The translations under genes and the position numbers were made by a program. A DNA stretch of 64,000 nucleotides from the NCBI RefSeq assembly GCF_002954545.1, contig NZ_MSCH01000003.1, forward strand, positions 1-64,000, given 5' to 3'. Origin of the DNA: Psychrosphaera saromensis (GTDB lineage Bacteria > Pseudomonadota > Gammaproteobacteria > Enterobacterales > Alteromonadaceae). Position 1 is the stretch's first letter. Every line of letters starts with the position of its first letter. The notes under the pieces are model-generated. The model had not been told where the DNA came from, did not search any database, and saw nothing but the letters and a program-made list of their open reading frames with translations. Shown one piece after another: positions 29,434 through 38,409 of this stretch.

Positions 29434-30354
29434 TTAGTCTATATTTCCTTGGTTTTTAAGGAAATCGATAGACGGAGCAAAAAACGCGGAGCCAGTCTCT
29501 GCCGTTGTATAATCCAACATATGATCGTAATTACCTTCATCAGTACCAAATACCATACTATTTAATATACGTTCAAAATAAGTAGGTTGTGCACAATACG
29601 ATATAAACAATAAGCCTTGAATTGATGCGTTACCGTAAGGCATGCTTTGACGCATTAATTCCAAACCATTACCGTCTTCATCTTTTACATTGGCTCGTTT
29701 TACATGGGCAGTTTCTGGCATTTCTTCTTTCGACATTTCAATGTCATCTATTTTGGTACGGCCAATGATCAACTCTTGATCTTCCGTCGGAACTTGATCC
29801 CAACGAGCCAAATTATGGCGATAACGCTGAACATGTAAATAGCTACCTGCGGCAAATGCCCCTTCTTTAACCAGTGCAACTTCTCTACGACTGCGCCCTT
29901 TTGGGTTTTCAGTACCGTCGACAAATCCGGTTAAATCTCGGCCATCTAAATAACGAAAACAAGGCACTTGCTCAATTAACTCTATCATTTCACCGAACAA
30001 ACTCACCAAACGCTGACATGCTATATAATTCACATCTTGTCTATCCGATCTTAACTGCACAAATAAATCTATCGATTCTGCAGGCATATATCTATCATCA
30101 TGGTTAATGGCTGTAAAAGGCTTTAACCCCTCAGGTTTTTTATCTGGATAAAGTTCATCCCAAAACGTTGCCCCTATCGCAATAACGCCACTGAACATAG
30201 CTTCAGAAAATTGCTCATTAAGCTCTTCAAATATTTTAGGTAACTGAGTTAATGCTTCTCGTATTACTGGTTCATAACCGTCATGCGCATTAAAAAACAA
30301 ATGAAGCCCATGTAAATTTGCCTCAGAGCAAATACCCCATTGTTCTCTTGCCAT
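29434..30354 (-). CDS. DyP-type haem peroxidase, YfeX-like
   Basis: A 306-residue peroxidase. RDLTGFVDGTENP (near residues 140-152) is the family GXXDG motif whose Asp assists peroxide cleavage. AHVKRAN (near 217) has the proximal haem His, and LPYGNASIQG-type sequence (here MPYGNASIQG) and FFAPSIDFL close the fold. No signal peptide, so cytoplasmic, like E. coli YfeX (299). Divergent from a small envelope operon with an operator-like palindrome in between. Confidence 0.92.
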   Translation of the reverse strand: MAREQWGICSEANLHGLHLFFNAHDGYEPVIREALTQLPKIFEELNEQFSEAMFSGVIAIGATFWDELYPDKKPEGLKPFTAINHDDRYMPAESIDLFVQLRSDRQDVNYIACQRLVSLFGEMIELIEQVPCFRYLDGRDLTGFVDGTENPKGRSRREVALVKEGAFAAGSYLHVQRYRHNLARWDQVPTEDQELIIGRTKIDDIEMSKEEMPETAHVKRANVKDEDGNGLELMRQSMPYGNASIQGLLFISYCAQPTYFERILNSMVFGTDEGNYDHMLDYTTAETGSAFFAPSIDFLKNQGNID

Positions 30355-30421
30355 GCTAGCCCCTTATTACATTTATGAAGTTATTATAATTAATAAACTG
30401 TGATCAAAACTATACGATACC

Positions 30422-30433
30422 GACCGAGCGGTC
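30422..30433. promoter_or_regulatory. Operator-like palindrome overlapping a promoter
   Basis: GACCGAGCGGTC is a 5-bp-arm palindrome of the kind bound by TetR/NemR-type repressors. It directly abuts TATACT (30434-30439), a likely -10 box for the gene at 30473, so a bound repressor would block that promoter. No such regulator gene is in the window. Confidence 0.35.
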
Positions 30434-30472
30434 TATACTGTCCACACCCATTACGAATACTTTACATTATCA

Positions 30473-31036
30473 ATGCGAATACTTCTTTTATTTATAGTAC
30501 TTTTATTTTCAGCCTCAGCAAAAACAGCGACTGAAGAGTTTGAATTTCAATCTGCTGGATTAGTCGGTTTAGGCCATGCTTTTTATAGTGTGACCTTTTA
30601 CGATAAACACACCTACTCTATTGGTCTTGGTTATGTACCTGAGTTGTCGGATCATGATGATATGACATTAATCAGTTTAAAGTATAGATATACTCTAAGT
30701 AAAACGTATCAACTAGATATAATGGACCATAAAATACAGTGGCGACCTTATAGTTTTTCGGTCACTCTCTTACGTGGTGAAGATAATGATATCTATAAAA
30801 AATTACCGGATGAAATCCCTGCCAACTATTACCAACCAACAGCTAGGCGTTTAATATTTAGTATGCAGACCAACTTTCTTATTAAAGACAATGTTGAAGT
30901 TTACTGGGATTGGAGTGTATTAGAAGTAGGTTTGGTTAATTACGCAAGAAATTTTGAGTTTTACCGTGATAATTATAGGTTCCTTGGTCTTGAAGGGATA
31001 GTGAGTTACGGCGTTGGTTTTAGGGTGAAATTATAA
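30473..31036 (+). CDS. Exported barrel-like protein, unknown function
   Basis: A 187-residue protein with a signal peptide (hydrophobic residues 3-14, likely cleavage near ASA-KT). The mature protein alternates polar and hydrophobic residues, is rich in Tyr/Phe, and ends GIVSYGVGFRVKL. This fits a small outer-membrane beta barrel with a terminal strand. I do not recognise a family. Its stop overlaps the start of the metallophosphoesterase lipoprotein (TAATG), so the two are an operon. Confidence 0.65.
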   Translation: MRILLLFIVLLFSASAKTATEEFEFQSAGLVGLGHAFYSVTFYDKHTYSIGLGYVPELSDHDDMTLISLKYRYTLSKTYQLDIMDHKIQWRPYSFSVTLLRGEDNDIYKKLPDEIPANYYQPTARRLIFSMQTNFLIKDNVEVYWDWSVLEVGLVNYARNFEFYRDNYRFLGLEGIVSYGVGFRVKL

Positions 31037-31866
31037 TGAAGTTATTTATGCAATCGGTCAATAGAGTTATATTTGTTGCCATTATTACAATGCTAGTTGC
31101 ATCGTGTAAGTTTGATATTTCCCCATGGGAAACCGATGTAGGTTGCGCTACCTTAAATTTAGAAAAAAACTTGGCCTGGTTAAGTGAAATAGAACAAGCA
31201 AGCCCAGATCAAGACTCATTCAGCGTTGCTGTTATTGGCGATCCTCAGCAGTACCCTGGTGATTTAGAACTTACGGTTAAAAAGATCAATAACATTGATA
31301 AGATTGATTTCATCGTGTTACTCGGCGATTTAGCGGAAACTGGCGTAGAAAAAGAGTATGAGTGGACTTGTAAAGCAGCTAGCCATTCTACCAAGCCAAT
31401 CTTGGCTGTAATTGGCAATCACGATGGACTTGCGTATGGACCAGTCATTTGGCTAGAAACTATAGGTCCCTATGATTACTCGTTTACCTATAAAAATACC
31501 AAATTCGTTGCGTATAACGATAATAAATATGAATTTGAAGATGTACCTGACAAAGAATGGCTAGAAGATGAAGCCAGTATCGCTATTGGTGAGGTTCGTA
31601 ATCATACAATAGGCATGTCTCATATAGAGCCTTGGGACAGTGAGCCTACGCTTACTGATGATTTAAAATCATTTGGATTTGATCATATGTTTCATGCTCA
31701 CAATCATAAATTTGATTACTGGCAAAAAACTGAAGTTCAATTACCCCACTTTATAACTGCAAACACGTTAGACGTTAAATATGGTATTGCGAATATTACA
31801 CCTGACGCTATATCCATAGAACAATGTGAACCTGAATGCACCACCGTATTACCAACTAATAGATAA
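31036..31866 (+). CDS. Calcineurin-like metallophosphoesterase lipoprotein
   Basis: A 276-residue lipoprotein: lipobox LVASC with Cys24. The metallophosphoesterase motifs appear in order: VIGDPQQY (the first metal site has DPQ instead of the usual DxH), VLLGDLAE, AVIGNHDG, GMSHIE and HAHNHK. It probably hydrolyses a phosphate ester in the periplasm or at the outer membrane; the substrate is unknown. It lies beside the phosphate island but I see no Pho box in front of the operon. Confidence 0.82.
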   Translation: MKLFMQSVNRVIFVAIITMLVASCKFDISPWETDVGCATLNLEKNLAWLSEIEQASPDQDSFSVAVIGDPQQYPGDLELTVKKINNIDKIDFIVLLGDLAETGVEKEYEWTCKAASHSTKPILAVIGNHDGLAYGPVIWLETIGPYDYSFTYKNTKFVAYNDNKYEFEDVPDKEWLEDEASIAIGEVRNHTIGMSHIEPWDSEPTLTDDLKSFGFDHMFHAHNHKFDYWQKTEVQLPHFITANTLDVKYGIANITPDAISIEQCEPECTTVLPTNR

Positions 31867-31928
31867 TCGATAGGTAAACATTTCAATAATTACAGTTTTT
31901 GGTATTTTTTATTACAAGAATATGACAC

Positions 31929-31962
31929 TTGTCATATTCCTGTAACATTTGTGTTTTTTAAT
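31929..31962 (+). promoter_or_regulatory. Pho box and -10 of the porin gene
   Basis: Half-sites TTGTCAT (31929-31935) and CTGTAAC (31940-31946) start 11 bp apart, as in PhoB sites (consensus CTGTCAT). TTTAAT at 31957-31962 lies 10 bp further, so PhoB would replace the -35 contact. The upstream half is also part of TATGACA-CT-TGTCATA, a perfect palindrome (31921-31936). Confidence 0.7.
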
Positions 31963-32037
31963 AGTATCAACTTAAATAAGACTAACGTTTTATTACGTAC
32001 ATCTATTATTAACTAGTTCCTTATAAAGGCTCCTCAA

Positions 32038-32943
32038 ATGAAAATGCTTAAAACAATACTAGCAACAGCTGTTATCTCTGCTTCAATTACTCCAGCTTTA
32101 GCTAACACCGACGTATACGGCAAACTAAATGTATCTCTGCAAAGCTCAGACAGCGGTGACGGCGCAGTTTCAGAGCTTAAAAGCAACTCTTCACGCTTTG
32201 GCCTAAAAGGAATAACTCAGTTAGAAGACGGCTTATCATTAATTTACAAATATGAATTTCAAGTTGATGTCACTGATGAGTCTAAAGAAGAAAACCTTAA
32301 ATCACGTAACCAATATATTGGTTTAAAAGGTAACTTTGGTGAAGTGTTATTAGGTCGTAATGATACTGTCTTAAAACAGTCACAAGGTAAGTTTGACCTT
32401 TTCTCTGATTATGAAGCCGATATAAAAAACCTTGGCTGGAAAGGTGAAAATCGCGCTAATGACTCTGTCACCTATAAAACACCGAAGTTTAATGATTTCC
32501 AATTTGGTTTAACTTACATCCTTGACGAAGAAAACGAAGATGCATCAACATCATTCTCTGCAACCTACGGTGATGGCGCACTGAAAAAAAGCAAGTACTA
32601 TGCTGCCGTAGCGGTAGACAGTGAAGTGGGTGGCTATGACTCTACTCGTATCACTTTAGGGACTAAACTGTCTGATGTTAAATTAGGCTTAATGTTTCAA
32701 ACTCAAGAATCGGTTGAAACGGGTGTTGATAAATCAGGTGTAATGTTAAGTGCTGACTACAAAATCGGTTTATATAACTTAAAAGGCCAATACCAAACAT
32801 TAGAAGATGACGCTGGCATTTCAGTTGGAGCGGACCGTAAACTGGGTAAAAGTACCAAAGTATTTGCCTTCTATACCACCTTTACTCCTGATGTTGGTGA
32901 CGACGCGTCTTATCTTGCTTTAGGCTTAGAACATAAGTTTTAA
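32038..32943 (+). CDS. Gram-negative porin, likely phosphate-starvation porin
   Basis: A 301-residue outer-membrane trimeric porin. Signal peptide ends TPALA-NT near residue 22. The mature start is DVYGKLNVSLQSS, followed by a constriction-loop region GNFGEVLLGRNDT and the C-terminal strand ALGLEHKF ending in Phe, the BAM recognition signal. The Pho box upstream and the phoB gene downstream suggest a PhoE-like role in anion uptake. A terminator follows. Confidence 0.9.
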   Translation: MKMLKTILATAVISASITPALANTDVYGKLNVSLQSSDSGDGAVSELKSNSSRFGLKGITQLEDGLSLIYKYEFQVDVTDESKEENLKSRNQYIGLKGNFGEVLLGRNDTVLKQSQGKFDLFSDYEADIKNLGWKGENRANDSVTYKTPKFNDFQFGLTYILDEENEDASTSFSATYGDGALKKSKYYAAVAVDSEVGGYDSTRITLGTKLSDVKLGLMFQTQESVETGVDKSGVMLSADYKIGLYNLKGQYQTLEDDAGISVGADRKLGKSTKVFAFYTTFTPDVGDDASYLALGLEHKF

Positions 32944-32986
32944 CCAAATATAAATCCCTTACTACCTGTTATGTAAGTTAAAAATA

Positions 32987-33010
32987 AAACCGCCTTGTGC
33001 GGTTTTTTTA
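32987..33010 (+). terminator. Porin terminator
   Basis: AAACCGC and GCGGTTT around CTTGT, followed by seven T in all. Confidence 0.87.
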
Positions 33011-33068
33011 TGTCCTGGATTCAAGAAACATTCAAGTTTTATTAAATATAAGTTATAAACTAACTCTA

Positions 33069-33102
33069 GTGTCATAAAAGTGTCATAATTATTAGACATA
33101 CT
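33069..33102 (+). promoter_or_regulatory. Pho box and -10 of phoBR
   Basis: Two identical half-sites GTGTCAT (33069-33075 and 33080-33086) 11 bp apart, the cleanest in the window. CATACT (33097-33102) lies 10 bp downstream. This predicts autoregulation of phoB, as in E. coli. Confidence 0.8.
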
Positions 33103-33169
33103 GAGCTCACTGAATAATTTCAACATCATTCCAATTGAATTTTGTATAACCTATTGAAAAAGATTAACA

Positions 33170-33853
33170 ATGATGAATAAAATTTTGATTATCGAAGACG
33201 AAGCACCTATTAGGGAAATGCTCGTTTTTATACTAGAACAAAATGGTTACCAAGCTCTTGAAGCGGGTAGCTTTGAAGAAGCTCAGCGTCACTTAGTAGA
33301 GCCTGTACCTGTATTAATATTACTTGACTGGATGTTGCCGGATATTAGCGGCATTCAAATTGCCAAGTCGTTAAAACAAGGTGACTTAACCAAACATATC
33401 CCAATTATTATGTTAACCGCCAAAGGCGAAGAAGAAGACAAAATAAAAGGTTTAGAAGTTGGTGCAGACGACTACATGACGAAACCATTTTCACCAAAAG
33501 AATTGATGGCGAGAATTAAAGCTGTATTACGTAGAGTAGCGCCTACAGCCATTGAAGAAGCAGTTGAAGCCGACGGTATAATCCTTGATCCCGTATCTCA
33601 CCGTGTTACTGTGCACAACAAATTGGTAGACCTTGGTCCTACTGAATTCAGATTACTTCATTTTTTCATGACTCACCCAGACCGTGTTTATAGCCGAGAA
33701 CAGCTACTAGACCATGTATGGGGAACCAACGTTTACGTTGAAGACCGTACGGTTGATGTCCAGATAAGACGATTAAGAAAAGCCATTGGCGAAGTTAATA
33801 CCATGATCCAGACGGTACGAGGCTCAGGGTATCGTTTCTCTAAAATGACATAA
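33170..33853 (+). CDS. phoB: Phosphate response regulator PhoB
   Basis: A 227-residue OmpR-type regulator. The receiver has [12 protein letters not shown], the phospho-Asp D53 in LLDWMLPD, and [10 protein letters not shown]. The C-terminal winged helix includes [22 protein letters not shown] (in parts), [22 protein letters not shown] and RGSGYRF. It activates Pho promoters when phosphorylated by PhoR. ATGATG at the start leaves the first codon ambiguous by one. PhoR follows after 11 bp. Confidence 0.98.
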   Translation: MMNKILIIEDEAPIREMLVFILEQNGYQALEAGSFEEAQRHLVEPVPVLILLDWMLPDISGIQIAKSLKQGDLTKHIPIIMLTAKGEEEDKIKGLEVGADDYMTKPFSPKELMARIKAVLRRVAPTAIEEAVEADGIILDPVSHRVTVHNKLVDLGPTEFRLLHFFMTHPDRVYSREQLLDHVWGTNVYVEDRTVDVQIRRLRKAIGEVNTMIQTVRGSGYRFSKMT

Positions 33854-33864
33854 AGAATTAACAA

Positions 33865-35166
33865 ATGCGTCAATTACCAAGCAGTAAAAATTTGTTTATA
33901 AAGGTGGTGATATTCTTACTGCCTTTTTTCTTAATAGGGATGTTTTTTAACGCCCCTATTGAGAGCCTTTGTATTGGACTTGTTTGTCTAATCGTTTGGC
34001 ATTATCACCAACTGTCTCTACTTATTGACTGGTTATGGAAAAAACGAGGCGCATACCCACCTGCATCTAAAGGTATTTGGGCCGATGTTTTTGACGGCAT
34101 CTATCAGCAGCAACGTAAACATAGAAAAAAACGCAATGAGCTAACGGTATTAGTTAGGCGTTTTCGTTTAGGTGCTGAATCTCTGCCAGACGCAGCTTTA
34201 GTATTCAACAATGACAGAACCTTAGTTTGGTGTAATTCTTTAGCGCAAAAAATGCTAGGATTTAAATGGCCAGAAGATATGGGAAACCGTATCGATAACT
34301 TCTTACGCCAGCCAGAGTTTATTGAGTACTTAGAATTAGAAAATTACGAAAAACCATTTGAATTCCCCTCCCCGGTAAATGAACTCACTATATTAGAGTG
34401 TCGAATCGCGCCATTTGAAAAAGACAAATGGACCTTGATAGCCCGAGACATCACTCAAATAAAACAAATTGAACAAATGCGTAAAGACTTTATTGCTAAC
34501 GTATCTCACGAATTAAGAACACCACTAACCGTTATGCGTGGTTACTTAGAGCTATTAACTGAATCTGACGTGCCAGAAGCCGCTATTTGGAAAAAAGCGC
34601 ATGCCATGATGAATGAGCAAACTATTAGAATGGATGGGTTAGTGAATCAATTATTAACCCTAACAAAATTAGAAAACAAACAATTTGTGTTGGCTCAAAG
34701 TAAAGTCAATGTAGCGCGTTTACTGCAAATGATTGCAGAGGAAGCAAAAACACTTTCTGACAACAAGCACATAATAAATTTGGATATAGAGCCGAATTTA
34801 TTTATCAGCAGCAGCGAAGAGCAAATACGCAGCGCATTTTCTAATTTAATCTTTAACGCAGCAAGGTACACACCTGCGGGCAAGAGCATCAATATTAGTT
34901 GGAAAGCGTTAGATAATGGTGGAGCTAGATTTGTCTGTCGTGATACTGGCGATGGTATACCAGCCGAGCATTTATCCCGTTTAACAGAACGATTTTATCG
35001 TGTGAATCAGGCAAGAACGCGTGACTCTGGAGGGTCTGGTCTTGGCTTATCAATTGTTAAGCATATCTTAGCAAATCATAATTCAGACTTAGAGATCTCA
35101 AGTCAGGTGAATGTTGGTAGTACCTTCTCTTTCACTATCCCCGCTCAGTTTATTGTTAAAGAGTAA
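33865..35166 (+). CDS. phoR: Phosphate sensor histidine kinase PhoR
   Basis: A 433-residue kinase. Two N-terminal membrane segments (about 12-28 and 32-52) are joined by almost no periplasmic loop. A PAS-like region (about 100-190) and the H box ANVSHELRTPLTVMRGY, with His215, follow. The ATPase domain has LIFNAARYTPAG (N box), CRDTGDGIP (G1) and RDSGGSGLGLSIVKHIL (G2). The layout equals E. coli PhoR (431), which reads the state of the Pst transporter through PhoU. Confidence 0.97.
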   Translation: MRQLPSSKNLFIKVVIFLLPFFLIGMFFNAPIESLCIGLVCLIVWHYHQLSLLIDWLWKKRGAYPPASKGIWADVFDGIYQQQRKHRKKRNELTVLVRRFRLGAESLPDAALVFNNDRTLVWCNSLAQKMLGFKWPEDMGNRIDNFLRQPEFIEYLELENYEKPFEFPSPVNELTILECRIAPFEKDKWTLIARDITQIKQIEQMRKDFIANVSHELRTPLTVMRGYLELLTESDVPEAAIWKKAHAMMNEQTIRMDGLVNQLLTLTKLENKQFVLAQSKVNVARLLQMIAEEAKTLSDNKHIINLDIEPNLFISSSEEQIRSAFSNLIFNAARYTPAGKSINISWKALDNGGARFVCRDTGDGIPAEHLSRLTERFYRVNQARTRDSGGSGLGLSIVKHILANHNSDLEISSQVNVGSTFSFTIPAQFIVKE

Positions 35167-35424
35167 TTAATAACCAAATGTCCACTATAGCTCCAGGAAA
35201 AACAATACAACCCAGCTAACAATTGAGCTTAAGTGGCTAGATATGATTAAAAAACGACTAAACAGTCGTTAAAACCAGTCCATTAATAGACAAAAATATA
35301 AATTGCCGTTATGTTAAGGAACGTTTACCTTTCATATTGTGCAATATAAATAGCCCCTAATGAAATATTGCTAGGTGACGGTCAGTTACTCACTTTGTCA
35401 CTGATTTTATATCTGGAGAGCGAT

Positions 35425-36372
35425 TTGAATATTAAGCCTAACAAAAACGACCAACTAACATCTTCAACACAAAATAACGTTGCAGTTTTAGACATAGGTT
35501 CAAATAGTTTTCACCTCATCATAGTTAGCCTAAATCCAAATGAATTAAGTATATTACATAAAGCTAAGTACAAGGTTGGACTGGCTGAAGACTTAATTAA
35601 TACTGGATTACTCAGCCATCAAGCCATTTCAAATGGCTTAGAGGCGCTCAAAAAGATCAACACTGTGGTAGATAGTTACCCAATTGACCATGTCAGAATT
35701 ATTGCAACCCAGGCATTACGTAGCGCTAAAAATACAGAAGATTTTATTAGCCAGGCTGGAAAAGTGTTTCCTTACCCTATCGAAGTTATCTCAGGTAAAG
35801 AAGAAGCACGCTTAATTTATAAAGGTGTGGTTAGTCGAGAGCAAGCTAGTGATGTTCAATTGGTTATTGATATTGGTGGTGGTTCTTCAGAGTTCGTTAT
35901 CGGACAAAGCATACAAGCTAAGTTACTCAATAGTATTAATATTGGCTGTGTCAGTTTCACCAACCAATTTTTTAGTCATGGTGAGCTTACTGAACATGCA
36001 TTTAACCAAGCAATTGAGGCTGCCTGTAAAGAAATAGAACCTATTTCATCTGAATATATAACACATGGTTGGGATGTTTGCTTTGGTACATCAGGTTCAA
36101 TTGAGAGTATTTTCTCTGTTATGCAAATGATGAAAATTGGCAACCAAGTCAACCTTCACAATTTAGAAACATTAATGTCACAAATCATCACATTTAAATC
36201 CGCTAACTTGCTTAAGTTGGGTGTCATTAATGAAGATAGAAAATGTGTTTTCCCTGCGGGCTTAGCAATATTAATAGCTATGTTCCGTACCTTAAAGATT
36301 GACCAAATGGCGTTTTCACAAGCTGATCTCGGCCAAGGTGTTGCCTTTGAACTCATGGATCAACAAGATTAA
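35425..36372 (+). CDS. ppx: Ppx/GppA family exopolyphosphatase
   Basis: A 315-residue phosphatase of the sugar-kinase/HSP70-like fold. AVLDIGSNSFHLIIV is the first phosphate loop, IATQALRSA and VISGKEEARLIYKGV follow, and LVIDIGGGSSEFVIG is the second loop. It probably releases phosphate from polyphosphate, or acts on pppGpp. It is the short form, lacking the long C-terminal HD-type domain of E. coli Ppx (513). I choose TTG at 35425 because GGAGAG lies 4 nt before it; the longer frame from 35368 has no support. It sits between phoR and pstS. Confidence 0.85.
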   Translation: MNIKPNKNDQLTSSTQNNVAVLDIGSNSFHLIIVSLNPNELSILHKAKYKVGLAEDLINTGLLSHQAISNGLEALKKINTVVDSYPIDHVRIIATQALRSAKNTEDFISQAGKVFPYPIEVISGKEEARLIYKGVVSREQASDVQLVIDIGGGSSEFVIGQSIQAKLLNSINIGCVSFTNQFFSHGELTEHAFNQAIEAACKEIEPISSEYITHGWDVCFGTSGSIESIFSVMQMMKIGNQVNLHNLETLMSQIITFKSANLLKLGVINEDRKCVFPAGLAILIAMFRTLKIDQMAFSQADLGQGVAFELMDQQD

Positions 36373-36499
36373 TTAATATTAATAACGTTTAAACCCTGCC
36401 TTCTACTTACCGCTTTTTCTAGCCTTTTCAAAGTCATTGTTACAAACAAAGACACTTATGTATTTACTAATATTTAATAATTGTTCAGTTAAATTCACT

Positions 36500-36533
36500 T
36501 TGTAATATTTTTGACATATAACCCGAATATGAT
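36500..36533 (+). promoter_or_regulatory. Probable Pho box and -10 of pstS
   Basis: TTGTAAT (36500-36506) and TTGACAT (36511-36517) are weaker PhoB half-sites 11 bp apart. TATGAT (36528-36533) lies 10 bp further, the same geometry as the four stronger sites. Confidence 0.6.
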
Positions 36534-36617
36534 GAACGCAGCTTTTTAAGAAACAACTATTTTTATAACGAAACCTTTAACCCATTGCCAAATATATAAA
36601 CTTGGCAGGAGTAAAAT

Positions 36618-37586
36618 ATGAAATTAAAAACATTGTTCAGCGTATTAGGTTTTACCTTAACTACGTTAGTATCTACATCAACTATGGCTGTTGATAAAGA
36701 AATTGCCGACTACGAAAAAACAAGCGGTATCTCAGGTAACCTTTCAACGGTTGGTTCTGATACTCTTGCTAACATGATGACATTTTGGGCTGAAGAATTT
36801 AAACGTCTATACCCAAATGTAAATATACAAATTCAAGCAGCTGGTTCTTCTACTGCTCCTCCGGCATTAACGGAAGGGACGTCTAACTTTGGTCCTATGA
36901 GCCGTAAAATGAAGTCAAAAGAAATTGAGTCTTTTGAAAAACGCTTTGGATATAAGCCAACTGCAATTCCAGTTGCTATTGACGCGCTTGCCGTATTTGT
37001 ACATAAAGACAATCCAATTAAAGGATTAAAAATCTCAGAAGTAGACGCTATTTTTTCTGCTACACGTAAGTGTGGTAGCGACCAAGATATCTCTCGTTGG
37101 GGCGACACTGGTTTAACAGGTCAATGGGCTGCGAAAGACATTCAATTGTACGGACGTAATTCAGTTTCTGGTACATACGGTTACTTTAAAAAGAAAGCAT
37201 TATGTAAAGGTGACTTCAAAAACAACGTAAACGAACAACCTGGTTCAGCGTCTGTTGTACAGTCAGTATCTTCATCATTAAATGGTATCGGTTACTCTGG
37301 TATCGGTTACAAAACGTCTGGTGTTAGAGCTATCGCATTAGCGAAAAAAGGCACTAACTACGTTGAAGCTAACATGGAAAATGCAGTGTCTGGTAAATAC
37401 CCGTTATCTCGTTTCCTTTATGTTTATGTAAACAAACACCCAAACAAACCGCTTTCTCCAATGGAAACTGAGTTTGTTAAAATGGTACTTTCACAACAAG
37501 GTCAGCAAATTGTAGAAAAAGATGGATACATTCCATTACCTGCAAAAGTTGTAGCCAAACAGCTTAAAGTACTTGGCTTAAACTAA
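36618..37586 (+). CDS. pstS: Periplasmic phosphate-binding protein PstS
   Basis: A 322-residue binding protein of the Pst phosphate importer. Signal peptide ends STMA near residue 24. Phosphate-ligand motifs: GSDTLANM (about 47-54), [15 protein letters not shown] (about 75-89), MSRKMKSKE, and [12 protein letters not shown] near 179-190. It delivers phosphate to PstC/PstA. A clear SD AGGAG is upstream and a terminator follows, so it is transcribed apart from pstCAB. Confidence 0.96.
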   Translation: MKLKTLFSVLGFTLTTLVSTSTMAVDKEIADYEKTSGISGNLSTVGSDTLANMMTFWAEEFKRLYPNVNIQIQAAGSSTAPPALTEGTSNFGPMSRKMKSKEIESFEKRFGYKPTAIPVAIDALAVFVHKDNPIKGLKISEVDAIFSATRKCGSDQDISRWGDTGLTGQWAAKDIQLYGRNSVSGTYGYFKKKALCKGDFKNNVNEQPGSASVVQSVSSSLNGIGYSGIGYKTSGVRAIALAKKGTNYVEANMENAVSGKYPLSRFLYVYVNKHPNKPLSPMETEFVKMVLSQQGQQIVEKDGYIPLPAKVVAKQLKVLGLN

Positions 37587-37616
37587 TACCCACGTTTGTA
37601 GGTATAAGCCACTCAT

Positions 37617-37646
37617 AAAAAAACCGAGCATAGCTCGGTTTTTTTA
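37617..37646. terminator. Terminator between convergent pstS and gcvR-like gene
   Basis: AACCGAGC and GCTCGGTT around ATA, with A-run on one side and T-run on the other. Confidence 0.88.
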
Positions 37647-37670
37647 TACTTTAAATTTACATTATAAACT

Positions 37671-38177
37671 TCAGCACGCTTCTTCTAAATCAACAATAAT
37701 ATCTGACGCTAAGTCTTCTAAAGCATCGGCAATAACATCAGCATTCATACCTGTAGGCAAATACACTTTTGCTATCGCATGAAATAAACCACCTCCCCAA
37801 TTGGGTGCAGTTTGACGACTACTAACAAACTGAATAATACTGCCACCTTTGTGGGTAATTATACTTGCAAGTTCTTGGACGATACCTTTGCGATCGTTGC
37901 CCGTAATAACAAATTCAATTTCTTGGCCAGCAGGTAACTCTTCTCCAGCTGCATCATGGATTTCAATTTTCAATTCATCAATATTGGAAAGAGCTAATGT
38001 TAATGCTTGGATATTCTCAGCAGCAACTTCGATTTCTACTACGCCAGCAAAGTAACCGCTTAAGTGAGATAAGTTACTCACTAACCAGTTTGCATTATGA
38101 TCAACTAAAGCGTTGGAAAGCATTTCTACCAATCCCAATCTGTCCTTACCAATCACTGTCAAAATAAGTCGTTTCAT
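37671..38177 (-). CDS. gcvR: GcvR-like ACT-domain protein
   Basis: A 168-residue protein with two ACT domains (about residues 3-80 and 90-165). It opens MKRLILTVIGKDRLGLVEML, and a second EFVITGNDRKGIVQELASII starts the next domain. GcvR proteins repress the glycine cleavage operon through GcvA. The internal ATG at 38177 removes a non-conserved hydrophobic leader present in the longer frame from 38300. Its place between pstS and pstC on the opposite strand splits the Pho island. Confidence 0.82.
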   Translation of the reverse strand: MKRLILTVIGKDRLGLVEMLSNALVDHNANWLVSNLSHLSGYFAGVVEIEVAAENIQALTLALSNIDELKIEIHDAAGEELPAGQEIEFVITGNDRKGIVQELASIITHKGGSIIQFVSSRQTAPNWGGGLFHAIAKVYLPTGMNADVIADALEDLASDIIVDLEEAC

Positions 38178-38344
38178 TAAACTTTTAGCCCCTACTGCCT
38201 TTTTTAAACGTCTCCAGAGTATTAACGGTAAAGTATAAATAATCCAGAAAGCGAATGCATAAAAACCCAATACGCTACTTGAGGATTGATTTTTAATCAA
38301 ATTTTTATTTTACATTATCAAATTATTACATTGGTAGATGACTT

Positions 38345-38378
38345 ATGTCACATAACTGTAACATTAGCGCCATATACT
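38345..38378 (+). promoter_or_regulatory. Pho box and -10 of pstCAB-phoU
   Basis: ATGTCAC (38345-38351) and CTGTAAC (38356-38362) are 11 bp apart; TATACT (38373-38378) follows after 10 bp. The start codon of pstC is at 38410. Confidence 0.75.
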
Positions 38379-38409
38379 AGCGTCAATCAAAACTAAGTTG
38401 GATTTTTAG

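Noticed and set aside
31921-31936. TATGACA-CT-TGTCATA palindrome as a separate operator
   Set aside because: Its right arm is the first half-site of the Pho box; the palindrome may be chance and I cannot assign a second regulator.
35247-35274. Hairpin AACGACT/AGTCGTT after phoR as a forward terminator
   Set aside because: The T-run is only on the reverse strand, where no gene would use it; on the forward strand AAAACC follows. It may be a weak structure in the phoR-ppx gap.
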